From Acephala macrosclerotiorum (Eukaryota; Ascomycota; Leotiomycetes; Helotiales; Mollisiaceae): a DNA stretch of 24,285 bases. The first letter of the stretch is position 1. The number at the start of each line of letters is the position of its first letter. Below, piece by piece: positions 1 to 9,814 of this stretch. The notes under the pieces are model-generated. The model was not told where the DNA came from, searched no databases, and saw nothing but the letters and a program-made list of their open reading frames with translations. The stretch spans positions 1 through 24,285 of the forward strand of contig MU119717.1 in the NCBI GenBank assembly GCA_014904845.1. The letters are read 5' to 3'. A program made the position numbers and the translations under genes.

Positions 1-3000
1 CGTTTATAAAATAAAAATTTTTATCGATCGAAAATACATTGAAAATCTTAAAAACTTTAATTTTTTTATTTTATTTCTCGTGAATTTAATATTTATTAAT
101 ATTAACGAAAAAATTATCGATAATATTATTTACAAAAAATTTAAAAAAATTTATAATAAATTTTAAACTTTTTTCAAAAATCGATTTCAAGAATTTTTTA
201 ACGATAAATCTTTTTTCAATAATATTTAATTTGAAAAAATCGATACAATTTTTAATATAATTCGTTGTACGAAATTTTTAAATTATTTTATTATTCGATA
301 TAAAATTTTCTAATAATTAAATTATTAAAACTCGTTTAATAATAAATATTTGTATATTTATTAGTAAAAATAAATTATAATTCAAATCAAATTAATTTTT
401 TAATATTTTGAAATAAAAAAAATAAAAAAATTTTTAAATGCGAAATTAAAAAATTAATAATATTTATAAAAAATAATTAAAAGTATTTAATTATTACTAA
501 TAATAAATTTGAGTTTGAAATTCGTTTGCTTTTTTTCTTTTTATTAAATTTTAAAAAGAAAAAAAAAAAAATTACAAAAAAATTTAATATTAATAAAAAT
601 ATTAAAAAAATTATTAAATTTTTGAAAAAAAACGATAATAATTTGAAAAATCTCGAACTTTAAATTCTTTATTTAAAACGAGTTTTTTTTTTTTTCTAGT
701 TTTTTTTTTCGAGACTTAAAACGAGTTCGTTATATGAAAAAACAATTGTAATAAAATTATATACTTTCTTTTCAAAAATGTTTATAAATAATTAATTTTG
801 AAAACAATATTAATTACGTATTTTTTAATATATAAAGAGTTTTTATTTACTATAAATTAATTAATAATTTTTTTTATTTTTATTTTAATTAATTGATTAA
901 TTGATTTACGAATTATAAATTACTTCGAATAAATCTAATCTATTAATTAAAACGAATTAATTTACGATTGGATTTTTTTATTTTGTATTTTATTATTTTT
1001 TTATATTATTTAAACAATTATTACAAATAATTTAAATTTGAAAACGAAAATGTATTTAAAAACGATTTAAAAAATAATATTAAATATTTAATTAATAAAA
1101 AGATTTTTATTAAATATAATTTTTATTATTTTGATTAAAAAAACAATTTTTTTATTTTTATAAAATAGAAATTTAAAATTATTATTATTTTCGTTTTATT
1201 TATTTTATTCGAGTAATAAAATAAAAAAATAAATTTATATTTTTATTTTATTAAAAATTATAATTATAATATTTACAATATCGAAATATAAATAGTTTAT
1301 ATTAATAAAAACAAATTTATTAACGAGTATAAAAATCGTTTGAAAAATAAACGTATTATTTATTACTAGAAAAATAAAACTATAAATAAATAATTAATAT
1401 TCAATAAATTTATTTATATTTTTATTTTTAAAAACAATTATATTTTTATTATTTTTACGTTATATTTTTTTATTTAAAAAATTTTAAACAATATATAATC
1501 TAAAAACTTTTATATTATTAAAATTAAAAATATCAAAAAAAAAAAAAAACGAAATTATTAAAAAATTAATAATTTTTAAATTATAATTATTTTATTATTA
1601 TTTTGAAACGAATTTAATATAAAACGATTACGAATTTCAAAGAATTTTACTATTATTAAAATAATTCGAATACGTTAAATTTCAATAGAATTTAATTATA
1701 TTTTTATAAGTAATATTTTTTTCAATTTTAATTTTATAAATATTTATTTAAATATTGAAAATATAATTTTTAAATCGTAAAAATATTATTTCGTTTTAAA
1801 AAATTAATCTAAAGATTAATTTCAAATACAAATCGATAAATAAAATAAAAAAATAAAATTTAAAAAACAAAATATTATTATTATTAAAAAAATTATTTTT
1901 GAGATTATATTATTAATTAAAATATTTTTTTTTCGTTTTATATTTAATAATATTTTTCTCGAAAAATTACTAATAAAAATTCTTTAAAATTTTTATAATA
2001 AATTTTCATATAAATACAATTTAAAAAAAACAATAAAAATAATAAATATTATTATTAATAACGATTAAAAATATTGAACAAAAAAAAAAATAAAAAAAAA
2101 TATTTGATAAAATAATAATTATTAATTTTTACAAAAAATTAATATTAAATTATATTATTATTTTTGTTTTTATTTCTCGTTTTTTAAATTTAATAAATTT
2201 GATAAATAGTAATAGCGACTTTTTATACTTAATTTAAATCGAATAAATTAAATATATCAATATTCGATTAAACGATAATATTAAATAATAAATTTCAAAA
2301 ACAAAATTTAATTTTTATTATATAAATAAATTTGAGATTTTTCGATTTTCTAAGAAAATAAAACAATTAAAAAAATTGTTATTCGAGTAATAAAAAAAAA
2401 AAATATTGAAAAAAAGTTTATAAAACATATTTTTTATTTTTATTTTTTCGTTAAAATATATTTCGTATATTTAATAAATTAAATTTTTTTTTATTATATT
2501 AATAATAATTAATTAAATTTTTTTAATATATAAAATATAAAATTAAAATTTTAAATTGTAATTTTATTTTCGTTATTAAAATTATAATATTTAAAAAAAG
2601 AAATAAAAAATTGAAAATTTTTTATATTAATTATAATAATAAAAACTCGATATATAAATAATATATTACTCGATTTATTATTATTATTATTAATTGTTTA
2701 TTTTACGATTTTAATTTACTCGAGACGATCAATATTTATTATTTGAAAATCGATTATAAATTATTTATTATAAAGTAAATTTATTATAAATATTGTTATC
2801 AAAAAAACAAAAATAAAATTACGTATTTTTAATTGTTGTACGACGTTAATTCGTTTATAAAATATTAGATTATAATTTTAAATAAATTTAAAAAAATGAT
2901 CGAATTAATAAATTAATAAAAAATCGATAAAACGATAAATATTCGAAATTCAAAAAATAAAAATAAAAATAAAATTATAGATTTATTTATAAATCTAAAT

Positions 3001-3096
3001 AATAATAATTTTTAAAAATTTATAAATAGAAAATTCTTTGACGACGACGTTGATATAATATAAAAAAAAACGAATTTTGATTTTTTTATAATTGTT
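1..3096. other. AT-rich desert, no gene seen
   Basis: Non-coding AT-rich sequence. A hand count of 1-300 gives C=23, G=17 and 12 CpG, so 13% GC with CpG about nine times expectation and no CC, GG or GC dinucleotide. TAA and TAG stops are dense in all frames on both strands. No tRNA-like cloverleaf, splice-site pattern, long array or transposon end was recognised. Minor features are a 14-bp dyad at 530-565, a poly-T tract near 685-710, and a short dyad at 2978-2997 with 8-bp arms (TAGATTTA/TAAATCTA). Confidence 0.8.
530..565. repeat. Perfect 14-bp inverted repeat, 8-nt spacer
   Basis: The left arm (530-543) is seven T, C, five T, A. The right arm (552-565) is its exact reverse complement, and the spacer is 544-551. 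The arms are almost pure pyrimidine/purine, so the dyad joins a T-rich tract to an A-rich tract. It could form a cruciform or RNA hairpin, but in DNA this AT-rich such a pairing may arise by chance. Confidence 0.6.
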
Positions 3097-3186
3097 CAAA
3101 TTAATATTATTTTTCAAATTAATATTATTTTTCAAATTAACGTTATTTTTCAAATTGATATTATTTTTCAAATTAGTATTATTCGT
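3097..3186. repeat. 18-bp minisatellite, 5 copies
   Basis: Five head-to-tail copies of an 18-bp unit of the form CAAATTAATATTATTTTT start at 3097, 3115, 3133, 3151 and 3169, with no indels. Copies 1 and 2 are identical. Copies 3, 4 and 5 each differ inside the TAATAT segment (TAACGT, TGATAT, TAGTAT), and copy 5 also differs at its end (TTATTCGT). The CAAATT and TTATT blocks are otherwise kept. It lies 127 bp before the first 13-bp array, so this is a cluster of simple tandem arrays. No function can be assigned. Confidence 0.9.
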
Positions 3187-3313
3187 AGAACGAATATTTA
3201 CTTTAAAATATTAAAATATAAAATAATACAAACTTTAAAATCGATTAAAATAATTTCAATCGTTTTTATTAATTGTTTCGTTTTTATTCGTTCGTTTAAA
3301 TTTTATTTTTCAG

Positions 3314-3482
3314 TCGCTTTTTTTAATCGTTTTTTTTAATTACTTTTTTTAATTATTTTTTTCAATTACTTTTTTCAATTATTTTTTTCAATTATTTTTT
3401 TTAATTACTTTTTTTAATCGCTTTTTTTAATCGCTTTTTTTAATTATTTTCTTTAATTGTTTTTTTTAATCGTTTTTTTAAA
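3314..3482 (+). repeat. 13-bp minisatellite array A, 13 copies
   Basis: Thirteen contiguous units of 13 bp fit the pattern T-(C/T)-(G/A/T)-(C/T)-TTTTTT-(T/C)-AA, for example TCGCTTTTTTTAA and TTACTTTTTTCAA. The register is exact: the last unit starts at 3470, which is 156 bp (12 x 13) after the first. Units differ by substitutions, mostly TCG versus TTA at the unit head, but not by insertions or deletions in homopolymer runs where slippage would be expected. The reverse complement of the unit (TTAAAAAAAGCGA) is nearly the unit of the array at 4639-4846, so the two form an inverted pair about 1.16 kb apart. Confidence 0.92.
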
Positions 3483-4638
3483 CAAATTTTTTAATTTTCT
3501 ATTTTTAACCATTTAAAAAAACCGTTTAAAATAATAGATTTAAATATTTTTATTAATTTAATAATTTTTTAATTTGATTTTATTATTTTGTAAACTTTTT
3601 TTACTATTGAAAATAATCTCGAAATACTACGAAAAAAAATAAAAATTTAAATATTTAAATATATTATTAATATATTTTATTATATATTATTTAATATTAA
3701 TTTAAAAATCTTAATATTTTTCAAAAATATTTCGTTTTTAATATACAATTTATAATCATAAAAAATAAATATATAATTAATATTTTTATTATTAATACTA
3801 TTATAAATCTTTTTATAATTTCGTAAATATTTTCTCGTTCAAATCGTAAAATTTTCAAAAAAAAGATTTTATTTTATATTAATTATTTCTAGATTTTTTA
3901 TTTATTTGAATTAAATTTGATTTATTACAATATCGAGATCTAATTCGATACTACAAAAAAAAACTAACTCGAGTAATTGCACTTTTTTTTGCGTTATTTG
4001 AATTTATTAAAAAAAAAATCGCAATTAAATAAAAATCGTTTATTATTTCTTTAAAATTATTTAATATTTTTAATGATTTTATTATTTAAATTTCGTATAT
4101 TACAAATAAAAAAAATGATTTTTTTTCTTTGAATAATTATATATATTATTCGTTTTATTATTTTATTTTTTTTCTCGATATTTAATTTAATTAATTATTT
4201 TATATTAATTAATTTTACTTTGAATTTCGTTTAAAAAATAGAAATAATACAATTTTAAATATTGTTTTTGATTATTATATTTTATTTTACAATAGTATTA
4301 TTTTTATTGATTAAAATAAACGCTATTTTATCGATTGTTTTTAAATAAATATATACAATATTAAAACGTTCGAAAATAGTCTCGAAAATTGCGAGAATTT
4401 TTTCAAAGTATTTATATTATTATTAATAGTTTTTTAAACGTCAATATTACTTACGACGTGTTTTTAAAATTAAAATTTTTAAGTATTTTTTTCTCGAAAT
4501 TAAATACTAGAAATTTGCTTATTTTATATAAAAAAATAAAATTTATTTATATTATAATAATTTATTTACTTATTAAAAAATCGAATAAAAAATTTATTTT
4601 ATTATTTTTAAATTCAAATAATTATAAGTCTAAGAAAA
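3483..4638. other. AT-rich spacer between inverted 13-bp arrays
   Basis: Non-coding AT-rich DNA separating the two oppositely oriented 13-bp arrays. It holds two of the few CC dinucleotides outside the island, near 3508 and 3521. An open frame at 4389-4646 runs into the second array. It needs a TTG start, is dominated by I, L, K, N, F and S, and resembles no domain I know, so I treat it as chance. No RNA gene, promoter or mobile-element end was recognised. Confidence 0.7.
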
Positions 4639-4846
4639 TCGCTTAAAATAAATAATTTAAATAAATAATTAAAATAATTAATTAAAATAATCGATTAAAG
4701 AAATCGATCAAAAGAATCGATTAAAAAAATCGCTCAAATAAATCGATCAAAATAATCGATCAAAATAATCGATCAAAAAAATCGATTAAAAAAATCGTTC
4801 AAAGAAATCGTTTAAAAAAATTATTTAAAGAAATCGTTCAAAGAAA
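4639..4846 (-). repeat. 13-bp minisatellite array B, 16 copies, inverted relative to array A
   Basis: Sixteen consecutive 13-bp units begin at 4639 and the last begins at 4834 (15 x 13 bp later). The clearest run is 4691-4846, with heads TCGATTA, TCGATCA, TCGCTCA or TCGTTCA followed by an A-rich tail, for example TCGATCAAAATAA. Units at 4652-4690 are more decayed (TCG replaced by TTA or similar). After a 5-bp break a further unit, TCGATCAAAATAA, occupies 4852-4864. Read as TTAAAAAAATCGA, the unit matches the reverse complement of the array A unit at 12 of 13 positions. Arrays A and B are therefore probably inverted copies of one minisatellite family. The strand is given relative to array A only. 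Confidence 0.92.
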
Positions 4847-4864
4847 AACAATCGATCAAAATAA

Positions 4865-5171
4865 TAATTTAATCGATTTTTTGTTTTTAAAATTTAATAC
4901 ACTTTATAAATATTTTTCACTTTATAAATACGTTATATTTTTTTTTTTTTTTTGTTTTTATTAATATATTATATATCGCGTTTAAAAAAAATACTCGAAA
5001 TATCGAAAATAATATTAATATAAATTTTTAATATTTTTATAATATAAACTTTGAATATTTTTTCGAATTATTGTAATACAATCAAAAAATGTTTTTTTAA
5101 ACTTTTGTAATATTGTTTTAAAATGTTTTTCGAAGTAATCGTAATATTGATTTCGAAAGTTTTTATAAATC
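4865..5171. other. AT-rich spacer with a degenerate repeat lead-in
   Basis: Mostly A and T with a poly-T run near 4939-4952. From about 5050 the text resembles decayed versions of the following 52-bp unit, with recurring TAATATTG and TTTTCGAA-type blocks, so the array may once have begun earlier. No gene seen. Confidence 0.5.
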
Positions 5172-5640
5172 AACGTATTTCAAATTTTTTTATTTGATAT
5201 AAATTTAAAATAATTTTTCAAACTATTATATTTTAGTTTTTTTGTTTAGTATACACTTAATATAATTATTTAATTCGTTGTATTTCGAATTTTTTTGTTT
5301 AATATAAATTTAAAATAAATTTTTAATTATTATATTTTAATTTTTTTTATTTAATATACATTTAATATAATTTTTCAATTTATTGTATTTCGAATTTTAT
5401 TACTCGATACAATTTTAAAATCTTTTTAAAACGTTATATTTTAAATTTTTTTAATCAATATAATCGTTTAATATTTTTTTAATTTATTATATTTTGAATT
5501 TTTTATTTTAATAAAAATTCGAAATATTTTTCAAATTATTATCGTTTGAACTTTTTTATTTTATACAAATTCGAGATATTTTTCAAATTATTATTTTTCG
5601 AATATTATAATTCGATTTAAATTTAATATATTATTTTAAT
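5172..5640. repeat. Roughly 52-bp tandem array, about 9 copies, alternating types
   Basis: Units begin near 5172, 5223, 5278, 5328, 5383, 5432, 5485, 5536 and 5588 (49-55 bp apart). Each has the layout TATTTCGAATTTTTTT, then a TTTAATATA-like block, then AATTTAAAATAATTTTTCAA. The first four or five copies alternate between a GTATTTC(G/A)AATTT head and a TTATATTTTAATTT head. That implies a dimeric higher-order unit of about 105 bp early in the array, which blurs toward the end. Copies are diverged by substitutions and small indels, so the array looks old. No function can be assigned. Confidence 0.75.
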
Positions 5641-8600
5641 TTTTAATAATTTTTTAAATTTTTTCGATTTTTTTATAATAAATTTTAATTCGTTATTTTT
5701 TTGATTTTATTATTATATATATTTAATTAAATTAAAATATATTACAATAATAATATATTAATATTATTTTCGAATATTAAAATAAAAAAAGTATTATTTG
5801 AATATATTTTTAAAATAATAACAAATTTCAAAAAATAATTATTGAAATAAATAAAATTCTAATAAAAATATTTTTCGAGTAAATTTTTATAATTATTCGT
5901 TTTATTTAATCGATTGATTTTAATTCGAAAAATCAATACTCGATTTAAATAATATATTGTAAAATGAATTTTACAAAATTGAATTTTTTGATTAATAAAA
6001 TAATTATTTTATATAAAATATTTAAATTTTTTTAATTTTTACGTTTGATTTAAACGTAATATTTTATATTTTATTATATATATTGCTTTTTTTCTAAGTT
6101 TTTCTTATAATAAAATTGTTTTATAATATTCGTTAAATAAAAAATTATTTTTATTGAATATAAAATACGATTAATAAAATATATTTTATTTTAAATATTT
6201 CGTATTATAACGAATTTTCAAAGATTTTAAATTTTTATAATAAAACGATTTATTAATTTTTATTTTCTATTTTATTTTTTACTACGAATTTATTTGTAAT
6301 TTTTATACGATAAAATTGTATTATAAATATAATTCGTTTTACAAAGAATTAAAAATTATTATTATTATTATTTTTTTAATTTAATAAATTATTCGTTGTT
6401 TTTTACAATTTTTATTGTTTTTAATTTAATTTTAATTTATTGTAATTTAATATTTCGTAAATTTTTTTAATAATTAAAATTTCGTTTTTACGAATTTATA
6501 AATTTTAATTATTATAATTATTATTATTTTAAAATTGAAAATAATTTAATCGATTTTGATTTTTATTATTTAAATATTTTTTTACAAAAAATAACGAATA
6601 ATATTTATATTGTTTTTTTTTTTTTATTTAATATTATTTTTTAATTTTCGATTTCAATATTTAATTTATTTAAAAATTATTAATTCGAAAATCTTTTTTC
6701 ATTTTTCAAATATTTAATTATTATATTTTTTTAATATTATATATATTTATTATACGATTAAAACGTATTAATATATTTTTAATTTTTATTACGTTTTTTT
6801 ATATTGAAAATACGTTTATATTATTATTTAATTAAATATTTATATTAATTTTAATTAAATTTACAAAAAAAAATTTATTTTAATCGTTTTTTTATATTAT
6901 TATATTTATTTAATTTTTATATACTATGTTTATAAAACGCTTTTTTCAATTATTTAAATAATAATATTATTATTTTAATCAAAATACGATTTAAAATCTT
7001 TCGATTAAATAAATCGAATAAATTTTTTTAAATTCTCGTAAAATTGTAATTATTTTTTTATTTAAAATTAAATTTTCTCGATTAAATATAATTATATTAA
7101 TATACAATACAAATTTTTTATTATATTATTAATAAAAAATACGATTTTTAAAACGGATTTTTTAGTATTATTATATATTAAAATCGTTTATAATATACGA
7201 TTCTTTTTTTAAAATACAAAAAAATATTTTTGTTTTTTATTTATATTGTATTTTCTCGAATTTCAAAAAAATATATTAATATATTATTATTTATTTTATA
7301 AGAAATAGAATTTCAATTTCGTATATAATATTATCGAAATATTTATAATTTTTATATTTATTATTTTATTTAATATATCGAGTAATAAAATTATATATTA
7401 TTATTAATTTTTAATTTTAAATTTGTATTTATCGAAATTTATATTAATATAAAAAAATTTATTAATTACTTTTTTTATTATTTTGTTTTTCAAATTATAA
7501 AATTCATTAAATTTATAAATTTTATAATTTTCGTAAATCAAATAAAAAACGAATAATTTGATAAAATTTAATATTTAAATTATTATTTCAATATATACGA
7601 TTATTCGAAAAAGAAATATTAAAAAATTTATATATTTTAAATAGTATTATTTTAAGTTCGATAAAAATAATAATACTAGAAATTTTTTTTTTTAAAAAAT
7701 TTCGTATTCGATTTTTTGTTTATTATTTAACGATTTTAAAATCGAGAAAATAAATCGATTTTTTTTTGTTTTTTGTTTTTTGTTTATATTAATATTTATA
7801 ATCGATATAAATATTATATAAATTAATATAATATTCGAGTTTTAAAAAATCGTTTTTAATTTTTATTATTTTTTAATTTTTAATTTAATTATTTTTTTTG
7901 TTTTTTTAATTTTGATTTTAATTTTTTCGTTTTATTTTTATTAAAATTAAATTATTTAAAAATCGTATTAATTTATTATTTGAATTTGAATTTTAATTTT
8001 AATTAATAAATATTAATTCGTAATTTTAATATTTTTTAATTTTTTTAATTTAATTCAATATATCGTAAAACGATTTTTAAAGTTTTTTCGTAAAAAAATA
8101 ATATTAATTCGATATAAACGTACATTTTTAAATTCGATTCGAGATTAAATAATTATATTATTATTAAATTTTTTTTCGTTTTATTTTTTTTAATTAATAA
8201 AATTTTTTATTAATCGAATTAATTTTAATTTCAATTTTTTCTCGAATTTAAATTATTTAAATATATTGCTTATTATAAAAATATTTGATTTTATTTAAAA
8301 TTTTTAAAAATTTATTATTTAAAATTTAAAATTTAAAATTTTCAATTGAAAAAATTATTTTTTAATTCGTAATTATTTAATTTAACGTATAATTTTAAAT
8401 TATATTATATTTTTTAATATATTTACAAAATTATAATATTTAAATTTTAATAATAATTTTTATTATTTTTATTAATATAAATAATTCTTTTTATTATATT
8501 ATTGATTTTTTTATTTAATATAAAAATATAAAATAATTATTTTTAATAATTATTATAAAATCGTTAAAATTCGTAATTTTTTTTTTTTTTCTATATTAAA

Positions 8601-8650
8601 TATATATATATTTTTATTTAAAATTCAATTTTATTTATAATATAATTAAT
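5641..8650. other. AT-rich desert, no gene seen
   Basis: Non-coding sequence like the first 3 kb, with CpG-rich cytosine contexts (TCGA, ACGA, TCGT) and dense stops. Short simple repeats occur: a TTTTTTG-type run near 7761-7785, a 14-bp perfect palindrome CGATTTTAAAATCG at 7731-7744, and (TTTAAAA)n at 8318-8342. No RNA gene or transposon end was recognised. Confidence 0.75.
8318..8342. repeat. Short 7-bp tandem repeat (TTTAAAA)n
   Basis: Three full TTTAAAA units plus a partial fourth (TTTT). It is probably replication slippage and has no further significance that I can see. Confidence 0.7.
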
Positions 8651-9101
8651 TGTTCACTTTAAAAATTAATATCAATTTTTTTATATGTACGTAATATTAA
8701 TACTTTCAATAATAAACGATTTTATTCAAATTTAATCGAAGTATTCAAATGAAACGATTTAATTGATTTATTAAAAAATTTTATAGTAGAAGTACTTTAA
8801 AATAATATATAATCGCTTTAGCGAAAAATATCAAAATCTCGATTTACGTGCGATCGCGCTACGTTTACAATTATAATATATTAATTAATTCAAATCATAT
8901 AAAACTTACAAATAAATTGAAACTCAATTAAATACTATTAAATTTCAAGTTTCAAGCGATTCTATTAATTCGTTATTGCGCAAATCAATAGAATATAATT
9001 GTACTTAGTAAAAATAGCGATCGTAAAATTTCTAAGTGCGCTTTTGCTTTAAGTACTAAGGCCGACAGCAATCGCTCCAGTAAGAAACACTAAAACTCTT
9101 C

Positions 9102-9512
9102 AAATGCGTTTCTGTTTTAAATATTAAAATACTTATTTATTTAAGTGCTGAATATCTTTATAATTGCGCATTTTTCAAAGAAAGTTTTAAAAAGTCTTTT
9201 TTTAGTAAATATAATCGTAATAACTATTTATAATCAATAGAATCAATCGTAGTTATTCAATATAAAAGACGGAAGTCTTAAAGAGTGTCTCTCTAGTGTA
9301 AAGCTTTGCCAGAAGTGCGTTTCTACTTAAGGCATTAGACATTTAAATGCTAGAACTGCTCTACGATTGCGCAGCTCTCGAAAGAAGTCCCAGGAAGTCT
9401 CTCTTTAGAATTATATACTAAGTAAAGTAATCTAAATTGATTGAATCGATCGTAGTAACTAAATATAAAACGAAAGTCCCAAGGAGTATCCCTCTAGTAA
9501 TATGAAACTTCG
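9102..9512. repeat. Diverged ~203-bp tandem repeat, two full units
   Basis: Unit 1 is 9102-9312 and unit 2 is 9313-9512. Both start with AA(A/G)TGCGTTTCT and carry ATTGCGCA 53-61 bp later (9163-9170 and 9366-9373, 203 bp apart). Each unit also contains two copies of a 24-bp element (AAGTC...CTCTAG type) at 9182, 9273, 9385 and 9474. These are spaced 91, 112 and 89 bp, so the unit is itself a dimer of about 90 + 112 bp. Partial copies flank it: ATTGCGCA at 8975-8982, AAGTGCG at 9034, and AAGTGCGTTTCT at 9513. Unit 1 is more AT-rich than unit 2, mostly by T-for-C and A-for-G differences. No homology to a named satellite is claimed. Confidence 0.85.
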
Positions 9513-9699
9513 AAGTGCGTTTCTGCCTTAGACACTAAAGAGTTTATTAGTTTATCGATTTCACCGCTCGACAGAATCTCAAACTATTATCTCTCAATAA
9601 CTATACCAACTTTAAATGCTTATAAAACGCTCAAATTAAAAGCTTTTGATTTGAAACTTAAAATAAAAATAAATTATTAAAGTCGAAAACTTTGAAACT

Positions 9700-9732
9700 C
9701 TTCGCAAAAGCGCTTTTACGAGGCCTGCGAAG
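9700..9732. repeat. Dyad CTTCGCA/TGCGAAG enclosing a 12-bp palindrome
   Basis: CTTCGCA at 9700-9706 is matched by its exact reverse complement TGCGAAG at 9726-9732, with 19 nt between. The interval begins with the perfect palindrome AAAAGCGCTTTT (9706-9717). Nested dyads in the GC-rich end of the island are less likely to be chance than the many AT-only dyads in the desert. They could be protein-binding sites, an RNA hairpin, or the structured end of a mobile element. Confidence 0.6.
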
Positions 9733-9752
9733 CAAAATGTGCATCGAGTAAA

Positions 9753-9814
9753 GAAAGAAAAAGTCCGTCCGCTGATTGGCTCGCTTGCGAGTCGGCGAAC
9801 GGATTCTTTCTTTC
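9753..9814. repeat. 62-nt hairpin at the right edge of the island
   Basis: The left arm 9753-9768 (GAAAGAAAAAGTCCGT) pairs with the right arm 9799-9814 (ACGGATTCTTTCTTTC): 14 Watson-Crick pairs, one G-U and one A-C mismatch. Inside it, 9778-9783 pairs with 9788-9793 (five Watson-Crick pairs plus one G-U) around a CTTG loop. The spacer between the two stems is only partly paired. This is the strongest secondary structure seen in the window, and it sits exactly where GC content collapses to the desert level at about 9830. It could be the end structure of a transposon, a processed small-RNA precursor, or a promoter dyad. An open frame of 64 codons on the minus strand (9830 to 9636) crosses it but has no recognisable domain. 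Confidence 0.65.
9772..9781 (-). promoter_or_regulatory. CCAAT box (NF-Y-type site), minus-strand orientation
   Basis: The minus strand reads AGCCAATCAG, a full match to the CCAAT-box core and preferred flanks bound by the eukaryotic NF-Y trimer. It lies in the GC-richest 140 bp of the window, within the 62-nt hairpin region. If real, it would suit a promoter at the right edge of the island, plausibly firing leftward through the ~203-bp repeats, although CCAAT boxes work in both orientations. A 10-bp match alone is weak evidence. No TATA box or initiator can be assigned in such AT-rich flanks. Confidence 0.35.

Noticed and set aside
3097..3186. CRISPR-like array
   Set aside because: The 18-bp units are directly contiguous with no unique spacers. 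This also applies to the 13-bp, 30-bp and 52-bp arrays.
4389..4646. 85-codon open frame on the plus strand
   Set aside because: It needs a TTG start, has no recognisable domain, is composed almost wholly of I, L, K, N, F, S and Y from AT-rich triplets, has no usable upstream signal, and ends inside the 13-bp array. It is expected by chance among many frames.
8820..9540. tRNA or other polymerase III gene cluster in the island
   Set aside because: I looked for B-box-like GGTTCGA-type and A-box-like motifs and for cloverleaf arms in the ~203-bp units and found none convincing.
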